The position numbers were made by a program, and so were the translations under genes. Positions 1 through 8,550 of a DNA stretch of 64,000 bases are shown here, in pieces (within the stretch, counting starts at the first letter, position 1; each line of letters opens with the position of its first letter). The notes under the pieces were generated by a model, which worked only from the letters and a program-made list of their open reading frames with translations, had not been told where the DNA came from and did not search any database. Origin of the DNA: CAWIKY01 sp963836905 (lineage in GTDB: Bacteria; Pseudomonadota; Alphaproteobacteria; Caulobacterales; Hyphomonadaceae); assembly GCA_963836905.1 (NCBI GenBank), contig CAWIKY010000007.1, positions 62,001 to 126,000 on the forward strand, given 5' to 3'.

Positions 1-384
1 CCCTTCGGCCTCGCACTGGGTGCAGAACCGCCCGCCGGACATATAGAGGCCGGAGAGCTCGGTATTCTTCTTCGGTGAGACAGTGACTTCCGTGCGCAAC
101 TCGAAACTGTCGGGCGGCGAGACCAGCGTGAGGCCGGTATCAGAGACCCTCGCCGACGCAGCATCCTTCACGACGCCATCAATGGCGATGTCTCCGACCG
201 CTTCGAAGGCCTCGCCATTCATCACCATGTCGCAGCCCGCAGCGCCTGTCCGCCGGACCTGCATGACCGTCACGACCTTCGTCGCGTCCGGGTCGAGCGA
301 GAGGTCGAGCGACACACGTTCGATGGCGAACGGATAGGGCTCATAGGCTTTTAGAAGAACGGCTGGAGGGGTTTCGGTGCGCAT
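1..384 (-). CDS. pepN: Aminopeptidase N (M1 metallopeptidase), N-terminal part only
   Basis: The gene runs off the left edge; 128 N-terminal residues are present. The ATG is at 384-382, and the predicted protein starts MRTETPPAVLL. The last residues (about 113-128) contain LYMSGGRFCTQCEAEG, the hallmark of PepN-type aminopeptidases: the substrate-binding region of the N-terminal beta-sheet domain just before the conserved ITYFPDRPD stretch. The HExxH zinc site would lie outside the window. PepN removes N-terminal residues from peptides in the cytoplasm during protein turnover. It is divergent from the next gene, with about 110 bp between the two starts. The family call is firm; the rest of the protein cannot be checked here. 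Confidence 0.9.
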   Translation of the reverse strand, partial: MRTETPPAVLLKAYEPYPFAIERVSLDLSLDPDATKVVTVMQVRRTGAAGCDMVMNGEAFEAVGDIAIDGVVKDAASARVSDTGLTLVSPPDSFELRTEVTVSPKKNTELSGLYMSGGRFCTQCEAEG

Positions 385-495
385 TCGGGGCTCCGTCAGG
401 TATCGGTAGAAAACAGTAGCCACCTAGATACGCACGGCGCTGGAGATTGTAAGCGCCAGCGGAACTGCGCGCACCCACGGACGGTTTCAGTTCGC

Positions 496-1089
496 ATGGC
501 GCATCCGCTCGAACAGGACAAAAATACACGCTGGGAGTTTCGGGCATGGGTGCCGGAGCCATCAGGGATCGCTGCCCGTTTTGCCGAGCACTATCCGGAC
601 ACCGAATGCGAGGCGCGAACCGATCTCTATCTGCAAAGCGGCGATCCGGATTTTCTACCCAAGCTGCGCTGCGGCGTCCGCCTCGAAGTCAAACACCGAC
701 TTGAGACACGCGGCGGGCTGGACCTCTGGACGATGCCGTTCGCAGATGACCTGCCGCTGTCAGCTGCCGCCCATGAAATGCTCACCCGCGTTATACCGGC
801 GCCAGCGCGGCTCTGGCCAGTCGATCTCACCAGCCCCGGTGCCATAGCGGACCTCGCAGCCTGCCTTGGCACGATCGCTGTCCAAAAGGCGCGGACACTG
901 GCAACAGAAGATGATTTGTAGGCGGAGATCACGCGCATTCGTGTCGGACAGGCACAAGCGACCTCCATTGCGTTTGAAGCCCGCGAGCCGCGTTCGATCC
1001 ACCGCGCCATAAAGGCCTTGAACCTGGAGGGACACGCCAATTGCGATTATGGCCGCTTCCTGCGCGAACACGATTTTACCCGCCCGTAA
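496..1089 (+). pseudogene. Conserved-looking hypothetical protein interrupted by an in-frame TAG
   Basis: An open frame of 141 codons from the ATG at 496 stops at TAG 919-921. The same frame then continues for another 55 codons to a TAA at 1087-1089. The downstream part (beginning AEITRIRVGQAQATSIAFEA) has the same codon and residue character as the upstream part, so one gene of about 197 codons interrupted by an amber codon is likely. I do not recognise the family. The upstream part has a basic, strand-rich stretch (PKLRCGVRLEVKHRLETRGG, residues 54-73) that faintly recalls CYTH-type phosphatase barrels; that is only a guess. It could be a real nonsense mutation, a base-call error or a 141-residue protein ending at the TAG. 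Confidence 0.55.
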
Positions 1090-1160
1090 TCGCCTCGGGT
1101 GATGGCGCTTGCGCTTTATACCTCCACACTGCCAGATGACCGATGGGCGGGGACCGGAAC

Positions 1161-1943
1161 ATGCAGAACGACAAAGACGCCACCAAACGCGACCCGTTTG
1201 CAGCCTTCAAGAACGCGGAAGAAGGCGGGACCGGGACGCCACAGATCTCGTTCATGCCCGAATTCTCAAGTTTTGACGCAGCAACTTTCCGCCAGACCTT
1301 GCGCGACCCGATGGCCTGGCTGGGCCTTTGTATCAATCTCCTGCCGATTGCGTTTGTGCTGCATTTTGGATGGGGCGCAGGGCCCATCGTGCTGCTCTAC
1401 TGGCTGGAAAACATCATACTTGGCGGGATCACGCTCCTGCGAATACTCGCTATCGGCGTGGTCAGCGGGCATGGCGGCAACATGATCCTGTCGCTGATCA
1501 TCGGCGCGTTCTTCACCTTCCATTACGGCCTGTTTTGCTATGTCCACGGCATCTTCCTGAACGTGTTTGCAGCCATCGGGACCGAGGGGCGCGAGCCGGA
1601 TTTTCTCGGCCCGGTCGATCTGGTTGCGAGCGCGCTGACCATCGCGCCCGGTGTTATGGTGATGGCGGGCATCGTGCTTGGCTATCAACTCATCCTGACG
1701 GTCTGGGACCTTGCCGTTCGCGGCGAAGCGAGGGAGAGCAACCAGCTTGAGGAAATGGCGCGGCCCTACGCTCAGATCGTGATTCTGCATGTGGGCCTTT
1801 TCGCCGGTGCGTTCGCCCTCTTCGCGCTCGGCCAGCCAATGGTCGGCGTATTGGCTCTCATCCTGCTTCGTGCCGCCTGGGGCATTGCAAATGCCGCCGC
1901 GCGAAGCGTTCCACGCCAGGGTGGTGTGGGGCAAAACGCATAA
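1161..1943 (+). CDS. DUF6498-like multi-pass membrane protein
   Basis: Integral membrane protein of about 260 residues. A polar N-terminal tail of about 45 residues is followed by four to six hydrophobic segments (for example PIAFVLHFGWGAGPIVLLYW and ALFALGQPMVGVLALILL). The motif LLYWLENIILGG is what I associate with the DUF6498 family, whose function is unknown. The start at 1161 is preferred because GGGGA lies a few bases upstream; an in-frame ATG at 1143 has no clear ribosome site. It stands alone between the interrupted gene and the Sel1 protein. The membrane location is clear; the family name is moderately sure. Confidence 0.7.
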   Translation: MQNDKDATKRDPFAAFKNAEEGGTGTPQISFMPEFSSFDAATFRQTLRDPMAWLGLCINLLPIAFVLHFGWGAGPIVLLYWLENIILGGITLLRILAIGVVSGHGGNMILSLIIGAFFTFHYGLFCYVHGIFLNVFAAIGTEGREPDFLGPVDLVASALTIAPGVMVMAGIVLGYQLILTVWDLAVRGEARESNQLEEMARPYAQIVILHVGLFAGAFALFALGQPMVGVLALILLRAAWGIANAAARSVPRQGGVGQNA

Positions 1944-2022
1944 ACAACTTGTGATTGGAGGCTTCTCAGCCTGCTCTTGAGGTGGCAAACTTGGGTTTCT
2001 TTGCCGGGATCGGGAGTTTTGC

Positions 2023-2910
2023 ATGCTGCTACGGATCGCCTTACTTGCCCTTGTAGTGGGGGTCTTCGCGGCAAACGCGTCATCTCAATTGACCGATGAA
2101 TTCCCCTCTTTCGATGAGACCAGAACGCTCGCTGAGCAAGGCGATGTGGATGCTCAGTTCGATCTCGCTTTGAGATACGACGATCCGATAACCGCGCCGA
2201 CGAGTAGGGTCGCGGCCCTGAAATGGTATCGAATTGCCGCCGGAAACGGCGTGGCCCAAGCGCAATTCAATCTGGGAGTGATGTATGCGAACGGGGAGGG
2301 CGTAACCGAAAACGACGCGGAAGCTGCGGAATGGTACAGGCTTGCGGCCAGGCAAGGGCTTGCGTTAGCGCAGTTAAATCTGGCGGTCATGTATGCGAAC
2401 GGCGAGGGCGTGGCCGAAGACGCCGCTGAAGCCATGCGCTGGTATCTGCCTGCCATGGAACAGAGCCACGCAGATGCCAAATTAAGTCTTTCAGCAAAAT
2501 ATGTGACCGGCGACGGGGTACCCGAAGTTCTCGAAGCCCCCCTGAAACGATACCTTGTCGCTAATGGAAAAGTGCCTGTGCTGCCAAATTTCCATCAAGG
2601 TAAACGGGGTACTGGAACCGAGGGCAAACCTGAAGACAATGTCAAAGCCGTTCGGTTATATAGGCTTGCTGCGGAACACGGGGATGAAAGAGCCCAGTGG
2701 AATCTCGGTATGAGCTATCTGAAAGGTGAAGGTATCCCACGGAACAAGATGTTAGGCTTAATGTGGTTCAATTTGGCAAAAGCGCAAAGGGCTAAGCAGG
2801 ATGCGTCTATGAAGCTTTTTCGCGCTGCGTTGACACCCGCTGAGATCGCAGAGGGCGAACGCCTAGCCGCTGAGTGTCTGGCACGAAAATATAAAGGCTG
2901 CGCGGAGTAG
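2023..2910 (+). CDS. Secreted Sel1-repeat (TPR-like) protein
   Basis: The 295-residue product begins with a hydrophobic signal peptide (MLLRIALLALVVGVFAANAS). Sel1-like repeats follow, recognisable by A-x-x-W-Y-x-x-A-A and N-L-G-x-x-Y-x-x-G-x-G-V. Clear units cover about residues 66-100, 101-136 and 137-172. After a less regular stretch, another unit runs at about 213-250 (YRLAAEHGDERAQWNLGMSY). Sel1 repeats form alpha-solenoids that bind proteins, often in envelope quality control or signalling. The C-terminal tail contains three cysteines in the last 15 residues region (AECLARKYKGC). A second Sel1 protein lies at 41840-42592. The partner is unknown. Confidence 0.85.
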   Translation: MLLRIALLALVVGVFAANASSQLTDEFPSFDETRTLAEQGDVDAQFDLALRYDDPITAPTSRVAALKWYRIAAGNGVAQAQFNLGVMYANGEGVTENDAEAAEWYRLAARQGLALAQLNLAVMYANGEGVAEDAAEAMRWYLPAMEQSHADAKLSLSAKYVTGDGVPEVLEAPLKRYLVANGKVPVLPNFHQGKRGTGTEGKPEDNVKAVRLYRLAAEHGDERAQWNLGMSYLKGEGIPRNKMLGLMWFNLAKAQRAKQDASMKLFRAALTPAEIAEGERLAAECLARKYKGCAE

Positions 2911-3001
2911 GTCGCGCGCCATACGTTTCGCCCTTCCCGCCATAACCGGTACCCCGCACCAACCCGTGGACATCGCAGACCGCACATCCTAGCAAGATGC
3001 C

Positions 3002-3427
3002 ATGGCTTACCGCACCGATCAGGAATGGCTCGACTGGCTGGAGGATGCGCCCTCCCCGCCCGCCTCGCAGCTACTCGGCTTCGAGCCTATCGCGCTCAGC
3101 GTGGCCGAGGGCTGGTTCGAGTGTTCGTTCATCGGTCGACAGGAATTTCTGAACCCCGGCAAGACCGTGCAGGGCGGCTTTGTCAGCGCCATGCTCGACG
3201 ATGTGATGTCGTTTGCCGCCGTCATCTCTATGGATGAACCCTCCTGGGTGCCAACCCTGCAAATGACCACCAGCTTCATCCGCCCTGCCCTTCCCGGCAG
3301 GCTGCTGGCGCGCGGCGAAGTCATCCGCAAGGGGCGCGCTGCTGTCCATACGCAGGGCTTCCTGCATGACGAGGATAACCGGCTTCTGGCGCAGGCCGTT
3401 GCCTCCTGCATTCCGCGCGGTCTCTAG
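3002..3427 (+). CDS. PaaI-type hotdog-fold thioesterase
   Basis: The 141-residue protein fits the single hotdog domain of the PaaI/4HBT family, which hydrolyses acyl- or aryl-CoA thioesters in the cytoplasm as homo-oligomers. Residues 51-60 (NPGKTVQGGF) and the following MLDD (64-67) correspond to the active-site helix region; the usual HGG is QGG here, a variant seen in some subfamilies. The body from about residue 80 (VPTLQMTTSFIRPALPGRLLARG) is typical for the fold. The CoA substrate cannot be assigned, and no pathway partner is adjacent. Confidence 0.85.
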   Translation: MAYRTDQEWLDWLEDAPSPPASQLLGFEPIALSVAEGWFECSFIGRQEFLNPGKTVQGGFVSAMLDDVMSFAAVISMDEPSWVPTLQMTTSFIRPALPGRLLARGEVIRKGRAAVHTQGFLHDEDNRLLAQAVASCIPRGL

Positions 3428-3616
3428 CAGTTTCCGGCGCGGATTTGGCGTTCGCGCAAGGCCGGTCACGTTCTGCACCGCTGCCTTGAAAATGCCGCTT
3501 GCCAAGGCTTTTCAGCACTGTCTATTTCACACTGCGCGCGCCGTCCGCGCGGGGCTTTGACGCCCCGGTTTCTGTCCGCGTGGCGGTGCGGATGTCCAGT
3601 TTCAGGATTGCAGGCC

Positions 3617-4039
3617 ATGATGCTTGTAAGTGCATACCTCGCGCCATCCCTCATCGAAGGGCTGGGCGTCTATTCGACAGAGCCGATCAGGAAGGGCGAC
3701 CTCGTCTGGCGCTTCGACAAGCGGTTCGATCAGCTTATTCCGATGGCCACACTGGACGAAGTGGACGAGCGCACCCGGACCTTCATCGAACGCTATGGCT
3801 ATGACATGCCGATGTATCCGGGCTTTCTCGCGCTCGATGCCGACGAGGGCCGGTTCATGAACCATTGCGACACGCCAAACCTAGATTTCGGGCACCCCGA
3901 TACCGGTTATGCACTGGTCGACATCCCGGCGGGCGTCGAGCTGACCTGCGATTATCGCGAGTTCACCGCTGGCGAACTGGTGTTTCAGCCGCCGCGTCAC
4001 AAGGTCAGCGGTGTCGCCAATGGTGCGCACGCCCGCTGA
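3617..4039 (+). CDS. SET domain protein (putative lysine methyltransferase)
   Basis: About 140 residues forming a minimal SET domain. It has the N-terminal strand GLGVYSTEPIRKGDLVW (16-31), the pseudoknot motif NHCDTPN (82-88, matching NHxxxPN) and ELTCDY (109-113 region, matching ELxxDY), which together form the S-adenosylmethionine pocket. Bacterial stand-alone SET proteins methylate lysines of unknown targets. The start at 3617 (tandem ATG ATG) is chosen because the domain begins there; the frame is open back to an ATG at 3557. A cysteine pair typical of post-SET zinc sites is missing. Function beyond the fold is unknown. Confidence 0.85.
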   Translation: MMLVSAYLAPSLIEGLGVYSTEPIRKGDLVWRFDKRFDQLIPMATLDEVDERTRTFIERYGYDMPMYPGFLALDADEGRFMNHCDTPNLDFGHPDTGYALVDIPAGVELTCDYREFTAGELVFQPPRHKVSGVANGAHAR

Positions 4040-4062
4040 GGTTGGGTGAGATATCCACTGGG

Positions 4063-4096
4063 GGTCTCTATCCTTCGACTGGCTCAGGATAAGACC
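4063..4096. repeat. Palindromic dispersed repeat, copy 1
   Basis: Imperfect hairpin GGTCTC-TATCCT...AGGATA-AGACC around a core TTCGACTGGCTCAG. The same core recurs at 4111-4139 and four times in 13064-13612. It sits in the gap between the SET and Nudix genes, as REP-like elements typically do. Confidence 0.7.
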
Positions 4097-4110
4097 CTGT
4101 GCATATAGCC

Positions 4111-4139
4111 TAATCCTTCGGTAGGCTCAGAATGAGACC
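4111..4139. repeat. Palindromic dispersed repeat, copy 2 (degenerate)
   Basis: Same core as the neighbouring copy (ATCCTTCGGTAGGCTCAG then AATGAGACC) with several changes, on the same strand and 15 bp away. Confidence 0.6.
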
Positions 4140-4152
4140 TTTGCGTTTCTCC

Positions 4153-4623
4153 TCATACCTCCGGCGTCCAGAACGGACTGACGGGAACGTGTCCGCTGCG
4201 TTCTGCCAGACGCGCGGCCGTTCCCGCCGTGATGTCCTGCGGCAGCGCATCGGGCGCGAACCAGCCGCAATCGGCAATCTCGCCGCGTGAGGTGGCTTCG
4301 CAGGGCTCCCAGCCTGCTGCCTCGAACACAAGAATATGATCGTTGGGAAAGTTCGAATGGTTGGCAAAGACGCCGGTCAGCCGGGGCGCTTCGGTCAGCC
4401 TGACGCCCGCCTCTTCCACCAGTTCGCGGGCGATGGAATCTTGCGATAGCTCGCCCTTCTCCACACCGCCCCCAGGGAAATACCAGCCCGGCGTATAGGT
4501 ATGGCGTACCAGGCAGACGCGGCCCTGCGTATCGAACACCATGCAGCGAACGCCGAGCGTTACCGGCCTCGAAAGCCGGAAGAACATCTGAAAGAAGCGG
4601 GTGCGAAGCGTTCGTCTTGCCAT
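4153..4623 (-). CDS. Nudix hydrolase
   Basis: The 156-residue protein carries a complete Nudix box at about residues 52-74. It reads GGVEKGE, then the REL of the helix, then VEEAG, matching Gx5Ex7REUxEExGU and so providing the Mg2+-binding glutamates. Family members cleave nucleoside diphosphates linked to another group. The preceding WYFPGGG and the strand RVCLVRHTYTPG are typical of the fold. The basic N-terminus (MARRTLRTRFFQMFFRL) is a short amphipathic extension. It is convergent with the SET gene across a repeat-containing gap. The substrate cannot be predicted. Confidence 0.88.
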   Translation of the reverse strand: MARRTLRTRFFQMFFRLSRPVTLGVRCMVFDTQGRVCLVRHTYTPGWYFPGGGVEKGELSQDSIARELVEEAGVRLTEAPRLTGVFANHSNFPNDHILVFEAAGWEPCEATSRGEIADCGWFAPDALPQDITAGTAARLAERSGHVPVSPFWTPEV

Positions 4624-4736
4624 GATTTGCTATCTCTTGCCGGACTGCATACCTATTGATCGAATCTTGCTTTACGCTCGCATTTGTCTGCGAAACACCC
4701 TAAGTCACGACCTTTCCAGAACCGGGAGCCCCGAAA

Positions 4737-4817
4737 ATGTTCGCCCTCTATGCCATTGGAATCACCGTCGGCGGTTTCGCCCTTCTGAACTTCCTCGACT
4801 ATCGCCGTTTCGATTAG
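4737..4817 (+). CDS. Possible 26-residue single-span membrane peptide
   Basis: An ATG at 4737 opens 26 codons encoding a hydrophobic segment (ALYAIGITVGGFALLNFL) followed by a short charged tail DYRRFD and TAG at 4815-4817. GGGAG lies about 9 bases upstream. It is 45 bp before the antiporter gene and on the same strand, so it could be a small co-expressed membrane subunit or a translated leader. It is too short for statistical certainty; the ribosome site and the inside-positive tail are the main support. Confidence 0.45.
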   Translation: MFALYAIGITVGGFALLNFLDYRRFD

Positions 4818-4862
4818 TCCGCACCCCGGACCGTTCACTGCGATCGCTGAGAAGGCCAATCC

Positions 4863-5825
4863 ATGCTGATTTTTATAGCCATGCTGGTTGCAGGGCTGAT
4901 CGTTCTTGTCGTCGCGGGGGACATTCTCGTGCGCGGTGCGGCTCAAGTCTCTCTGAAACTCGGCGTGGCACCACTCGTCGCCGCCGTGGTGATTGTCGGT
5001 TTCGGCACGTCCGCGCCCGAAATGCTGGTGGCCGTGCAGAGCGCGCTCACCGGTGCGCCGGGACTCGCCTATGGCAATATCGTCGGCTCGAACATCGCGA
5101 ACGTGCTTCTCGTGCTCAGCCTGCCTGTGCTGATCTATCCGATACATACGCGCGGCGCAGGCGTGCGCCGGGTCACCGTCGTCACGGCTCTGGCCACGGC
5201 GGCATGGATCGGCCTGACACCTGTCTTCGGGCTGTCGCCGCTCATCGGCATAGGTTTTCTGATCGCACTGGTGGTGCACGTCGCCTCCACGCTCATGCTG
5301 ACAAGTCCTACGGACGGGCCGACCGCCGAACTGACCGAGGAACTGCCCGAGCCCTCATCAAGCTGGGTGAAGATGTCCGCTTTTATCCTCATCGGCATCG
5401 TCGGACTGCCTTTCGGCGCACATCTCGCCATCGAGGGCGCTGTCGGCATTGCCCGCGCCTTCGACATGAGCGACGAACTTATCGGCCTGACGCTGCTGGC
5501 CGTGGGCACATCTCTGCCTGAGCTTGCTGCAGGCGTTGCGGCCGCGTTCCGCAAGAACAGCGATGCGATCATCGGCAATGTGGTGGGGTCGAACCTCTTC
5601 AACATTCTCGGCGCGGGCGGGCTTGTTGCCTTACTCGGCCCGTTCGACTTGCCTGAGGCGTTTCCGGTCTATGACCATTGGGTGCTCGGCGCGAGCTTTG
5701 CCGTCGTTCTGATCTACGTACTCTCCCGCAAGACCTTTGGCTGGGCGACGGCCCTCCTCATGCTGGCGGGCTATATCGCCTATGTCTACGGGCTCTGGCA
5801 AGGCTGGACCATGCCGTGGGCGTAA
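4863..5825 (+). CDS. Calcium/sodium antiporter, CaCA (YrbG-like) family
   Basis: The 320-residue inner-membrane exchanger shows the duplicated architecture of the family. The alpha-1 repeat has GFGTSAPEM (46-54) and GNIVGSN (71-77). The alpha-2 repeat has AVGTSLPEL (213-221) and GNVVGSNLFN (238-247). The acidic residue in each GTSxPE motif binds the cation. A hydrophilic loop with several glutamates and prolines (about 148-166) joins the halves. The family exports Ca2+ in exchange for Na+ or H+. The 3' end overlaps the next gene by 10 bp, indicating translational coupling. Confidence 0.92.
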   Translation: MLIFIAMLVAGLIVLVVAGDILVRGAAQVSLKLGVAPLVAAVVIVGFGTSAPEMLVAVQSALTGAPGLAYGNIVGSNIANVLLVLSLPVLIYPIHTRGAGVRRVTVVTALATAAWIGLTPVFGLSPLIGIGFLIALVVHVASTLMLTSPTDGPTAELTEELPEPSSSWVKMSAFILIGIVGLPFGAHLAIEGAVGIARAFDMSDELIGLTLLAVGTSLPELAAGVAAAFRKNSDAIIGNVVGSNLFNILGAGGLVALLGPFDLPEAFPVYDHWVLGASFAVVLIYVLSRKTFGWATALLMLAGYIAYVYGLWQGWTMPWA

Positions 5826-6586
5826 CAGTTGCCGAACGCGCGCTCGTCACTGGCGCGGGGCAACGGCTTGGTCAGGCCATGGCACAGGTACTCGGCGCGT
5901 GCGGGTTTTCCGTGGCGGTTCACTACAATTCATCACGCGAAGGCGCCGACGCGACGGTTCAGGCGATCAAGGCCGCAGGCGGGCGGGCCGTCCCGGTGCA
6001 GGCCGATCTGGCGGATGAAGAGAGCGTTGCCGGGCTGATTGCGCGCACTACCGAGGCGCTGGGCGGCCCGCCTTCCCTTCTGGTCAACAATGCCTCGACA
6101 TTCGTGGACGATACCGCGCTCGAGCACGATAGGGCAGGCTGGGATCTCCACATGGACGTCAATCTGCGCGCGCCCATTGCGCTGGCCCAGGCCTTCGCCA
6201 AGGCCCTGCCAGCCGAAGACCGCGGTCTGATCGTCAACATGATCGACCAGCGGGTCTGGAAGCTGAACCCGAACTTCTTCACCTACACCCTGTCGAAATC
6301 GGCGCTCTGGACGGCAACGAAAACGCTGGCGCAAGCATTGGCCCCGAACATTCGCGTCAATGCCATCGGACCCGGACCCACATTGCAGAATGCCCGCCAG
6401 GATCCGTCCGATTTTCGCAAACAGGTCGAGGCGACCCTGACGGGGCGCGGCTCCAACCCGGAGAATATCGTTCGCGCACTCATGTACCTGATCGAAGCCG
6501 ATGCTGTGACCGGGCAGATGATCGCTGTCGATGGCGGCCAGCACCTGATCTGGCAGACCCCCGATGTGGTCGGTGTGGTAGAGTAG
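5816..6586 (+). CDS. SDR family oxidoreductase, pteridine-reductase/FolM-like
   Basis: About 256 residues from the GTG at 5816, which overlaps the antiporter stop; starts further upstream would lie inside that gene. The Rossmann motif TGAGQRLG is at 12-19, NNAS at 91-94, and the catalytic Tyr157/Lys161 in YTLSK. The position that is serine in classical SDRs is within NMIDQRVW and has no serine, as in the FolM/pteridine reductase branch. The C-terminal MIAVDGGQHL is typical of the family. A dihydromonapterin or dihydrofolate-type reductase is plausible, but no folate gene is adjacent. Confidence 0.82.
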   Translation: MGVTVAERALVTGAGQRLGQAMAQVLGACGFSVAVHYNSSREGADATVQAIKAAGGRAVPVQADLADEESVAGLIARTTEALGGPPSLLVNNASTFVDDTALEHDRAGWDLHMDVNLRAPIALAQAFAKALPAEDRGLIVNMIDQRVWKLNPNFFTYTLSKSALWTATKTLAQALAPNIRVNAIGPGPTLQNARQDPSDFRKQVEATLTGRGSNPENIVRALMYLIEADAVTGQMIAVDGGQHLIWQTPDVVGVVE

Positions 6587-6596
6587 GCGCCTTGCC

Positions 6597-7598
6597 ATGA
6601 ATTTCTCCTCCGATACGTCCGCGCCCGCACACCCTGCAGTGCTTGAGGCGCTTGCAAAAGCCAATACAGGCATGGCGTCGAGCTATGGCGCGGATGAGGG
6701 AACGGCACGGGTAAAGGCTCTGTTGCAGGAGACGTTCGAGGCCGATCTTGAGGTCCTGCTTGTCAGTTCAGGCACTGCCGCAAACGCGCTGGCGCTCGCG
6801 CTCCTCTGCCCGCCGACCGGCGCGATCGCTTGCCACGAAGAAGCGCATATTGAACGCGACGAACGCGGCGCGCCGGAATTCTATACCGGTGGAGGCAAAT
6901 TGCGGCTGCTTACGGGCGAGCATGCACGCATTGATCCGCAAGCCCTTGAGGCGGCACTCGCCGCCAACCAGCCAGACTTCGTTCACGAAACGCCACTGGC
7001 CGCGCTTTCGATCACCAATCTGACGGAAAGCGGCGCCGCCTATCCGGTGGAGGATGTGCGGAGGCTTTGCGGTATGGCAAAGGGGCACCGGCTCGGGGTA
7101 CATCTGGATGGAGCGCGGTTTGCCAATGTCGTGGCGGCCAGTGGTGCCACGCCTGCCGAACAGTCATCGAAGTCCGGCGTCGATATCCTGACGCTCGGCT
7201 TTACCAAGACGGGCGCAATGGCCTGCGAGGCGATTATTCTGTTCGGAGACAGCCGCGACAGGTACAGCGAGCTGCTCGCGCGGGCCAAGCGCGCCGGACA
7301 CCTGACGGCGAAGATGCGCTACCTTGCTGCCCAGGCCTCGGCATTGCTTGAGGACGGTTTGATGTTCGAGTTGGCAGAAACGGCAAACGCGGCTGCCCGT
7401 GATCTGGCAGACATTCTGATTGCACGCTTCGATGCCGGTCTCGCGCACCCCGTCGACGGAAACGAGGTGTTCGTTCACCTGCCACCCGCCGCAGAAACCC
7501 GACTGCGCGATGCGGGGTTGGCGTTCTATCCGTGGATCGACGGCTCATCGCGGTTCGTGTGCAACTGGACGATGACGGAACCGCACAAGCTGGTTTGA
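6597..7598 (+). CDS. Threonine aldolase family PLP enzyme
   Basis: The 333-residue fold-type I PLP enzyme resembles low-specificity L-threonine aldolase, which cleaves threonine and allo-threonine to glycine and acetaldehyde. Visible landmarks are the N-terminal NFSSDTSAPAHPAV, SSGTAAN (57-63), CHEEAH (79-84), the PLP-contacting HLDGAR (169-174) and the Schiff-base lysine Lys204 in GFTKTGAMA. It lies 10 bp after the SDR gene, so the two are probably co-transcribed. The beta-hydroxy amino acid used in vivo is not certain. Confidence 0.88.
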   Translation: MNFSSDTSAPAHPAVLEALAKANTGMASSYGADEGTARVKALLQETFEADLEVLLVSSGTAANALALALLCPPTGAIACHEEAHIERDERGAPEFYTGGGKLRLLTGEHARIDPQALEAALAANQPDFVHETPLAALSITNLTESGAAYPVEDVRRLCGMAKGHRLGVHLDGARFANVVAASGATPAEQSSKSGVDILTLGFTKTGAMACEAIILFGDSRDRYSELLARAKRAGHLTAKMRYLAAQASALLEDGLMFELAETANAAARDLADILIARFDAGLAHPVDGNEVFVHLPPAAETRLRDAGLAFYPWIDGSSRFVCNWTMTEPHKLV

Positions 7599-7879
7599 TT
7601 TCCGGCATTGAGCTAACATTACGCGCGGTCGTGCAACTGTAGAATAATTTCACATCGGTTTGCAGGAAACTTAAGCATACCGAGTGAACGGTTTGATCCA
7701 ATACTATTCATCGGCCTTGATTAAAGTGGGTCATTCTGTTTATTTCAACGTACTCAAAACAGATCATAGTAAACACGCTTCATCGTTTAAAGCCTTCAAG
7801 GCATGCAAACCAACACCTTCGGTTGACATGCGCCCTCGCCTTCCTTAGCGGGTATTAAACCGGGGTGGTGGCGGCATAG

Positions 7880-8512
7880 ATGTTGAACGATCAGACACTT
7901 GCAAAACGGGATATGAAGTCAGCGGCGACCCGCCGTCATATATTCGAACGAACGATCGATCTCGTCAATGAACAGGGGACGGATGCCCTGACCGTTCGCA
8001 CAATCGCCGAAGCCGCCGGAGTTTCTCCAGCCCTGATCATCCAGTATTTCGGCTCGAAAGATCGTCTTCTCGTTGACGTCTTCGAGCACGCCAATGCGGA
8101 CGTGCTGGACAAGCTGAAAGCGCGCGACCATCGCCAGCCTGATTTCGATCTCTGCGATGCGTTCATGTCGGTCGCCCGCTGCCTCGTCGAGCGGGACCTG
8201 AAGATCCCTGACCTGACGCGCGTCGCCATGGCTCACGCCTGGCGTTGGGACGCGGAACACGAAGCCGAGTTCACCACGAAAGTAGCCGCTTTTATCGGTG
8301 AGATCGCCCCCGTTATCCACTATTTCGCGCCAGAGCTGACATTGAAGCAGTGCCGCATCTTCGCGCGTACCTTCTTCATGATCTACACCGAATCCTGCCG
8401 CGTCAGCTTGCATTACGGACTCGATGAAGACAGCTTTCTGGAGATGCTGCGTCCGCATCTGATGGTGCTGGCTGAGGGCATTCTGGCCACCGGCAACGAA
8501 CCGCCCTGCTGA
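7880..8512 (+). CDS. TetR family transcriptional regulator
   Basis: 210 residues. The N-terminal helix-turn-helix is at about 38-62 (LTVRTIAEAAGVSPALIIQYFGSKDRLLVDV), the pattern of TetR DNA-binding domains. The rest is an all-helical ligand domain. The 281 bp upstream hold no gene I can support and include an AT-rich stretch suitable for a promoter. It ends 38 bp before uvrB. Ligand and targets are unknown. Confidence 0.85.
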   Translation: MLNDQTLAKRDMKSAATRRHIFERTIDLVNEQGTDALTVRTIAEAAGVSPALIIQYFGSKDRLLVDVFEHANADVLDKLKARDHRQPDFDLCDAFMSVARCLVERDLKIPDLTRVAMAHAWRWDAEHEAEFTTKVAAFIGEIAPVIHYFAPELTLKQCRIFARTFFMIYTESCRVSLHYGLDEDSFLEMLRPHLMVLAEGILATGNEPPC

Positions 8513-8550
8513 CACTGGCATGATACCGCCTGCCGCTCCATATTGCAGGC

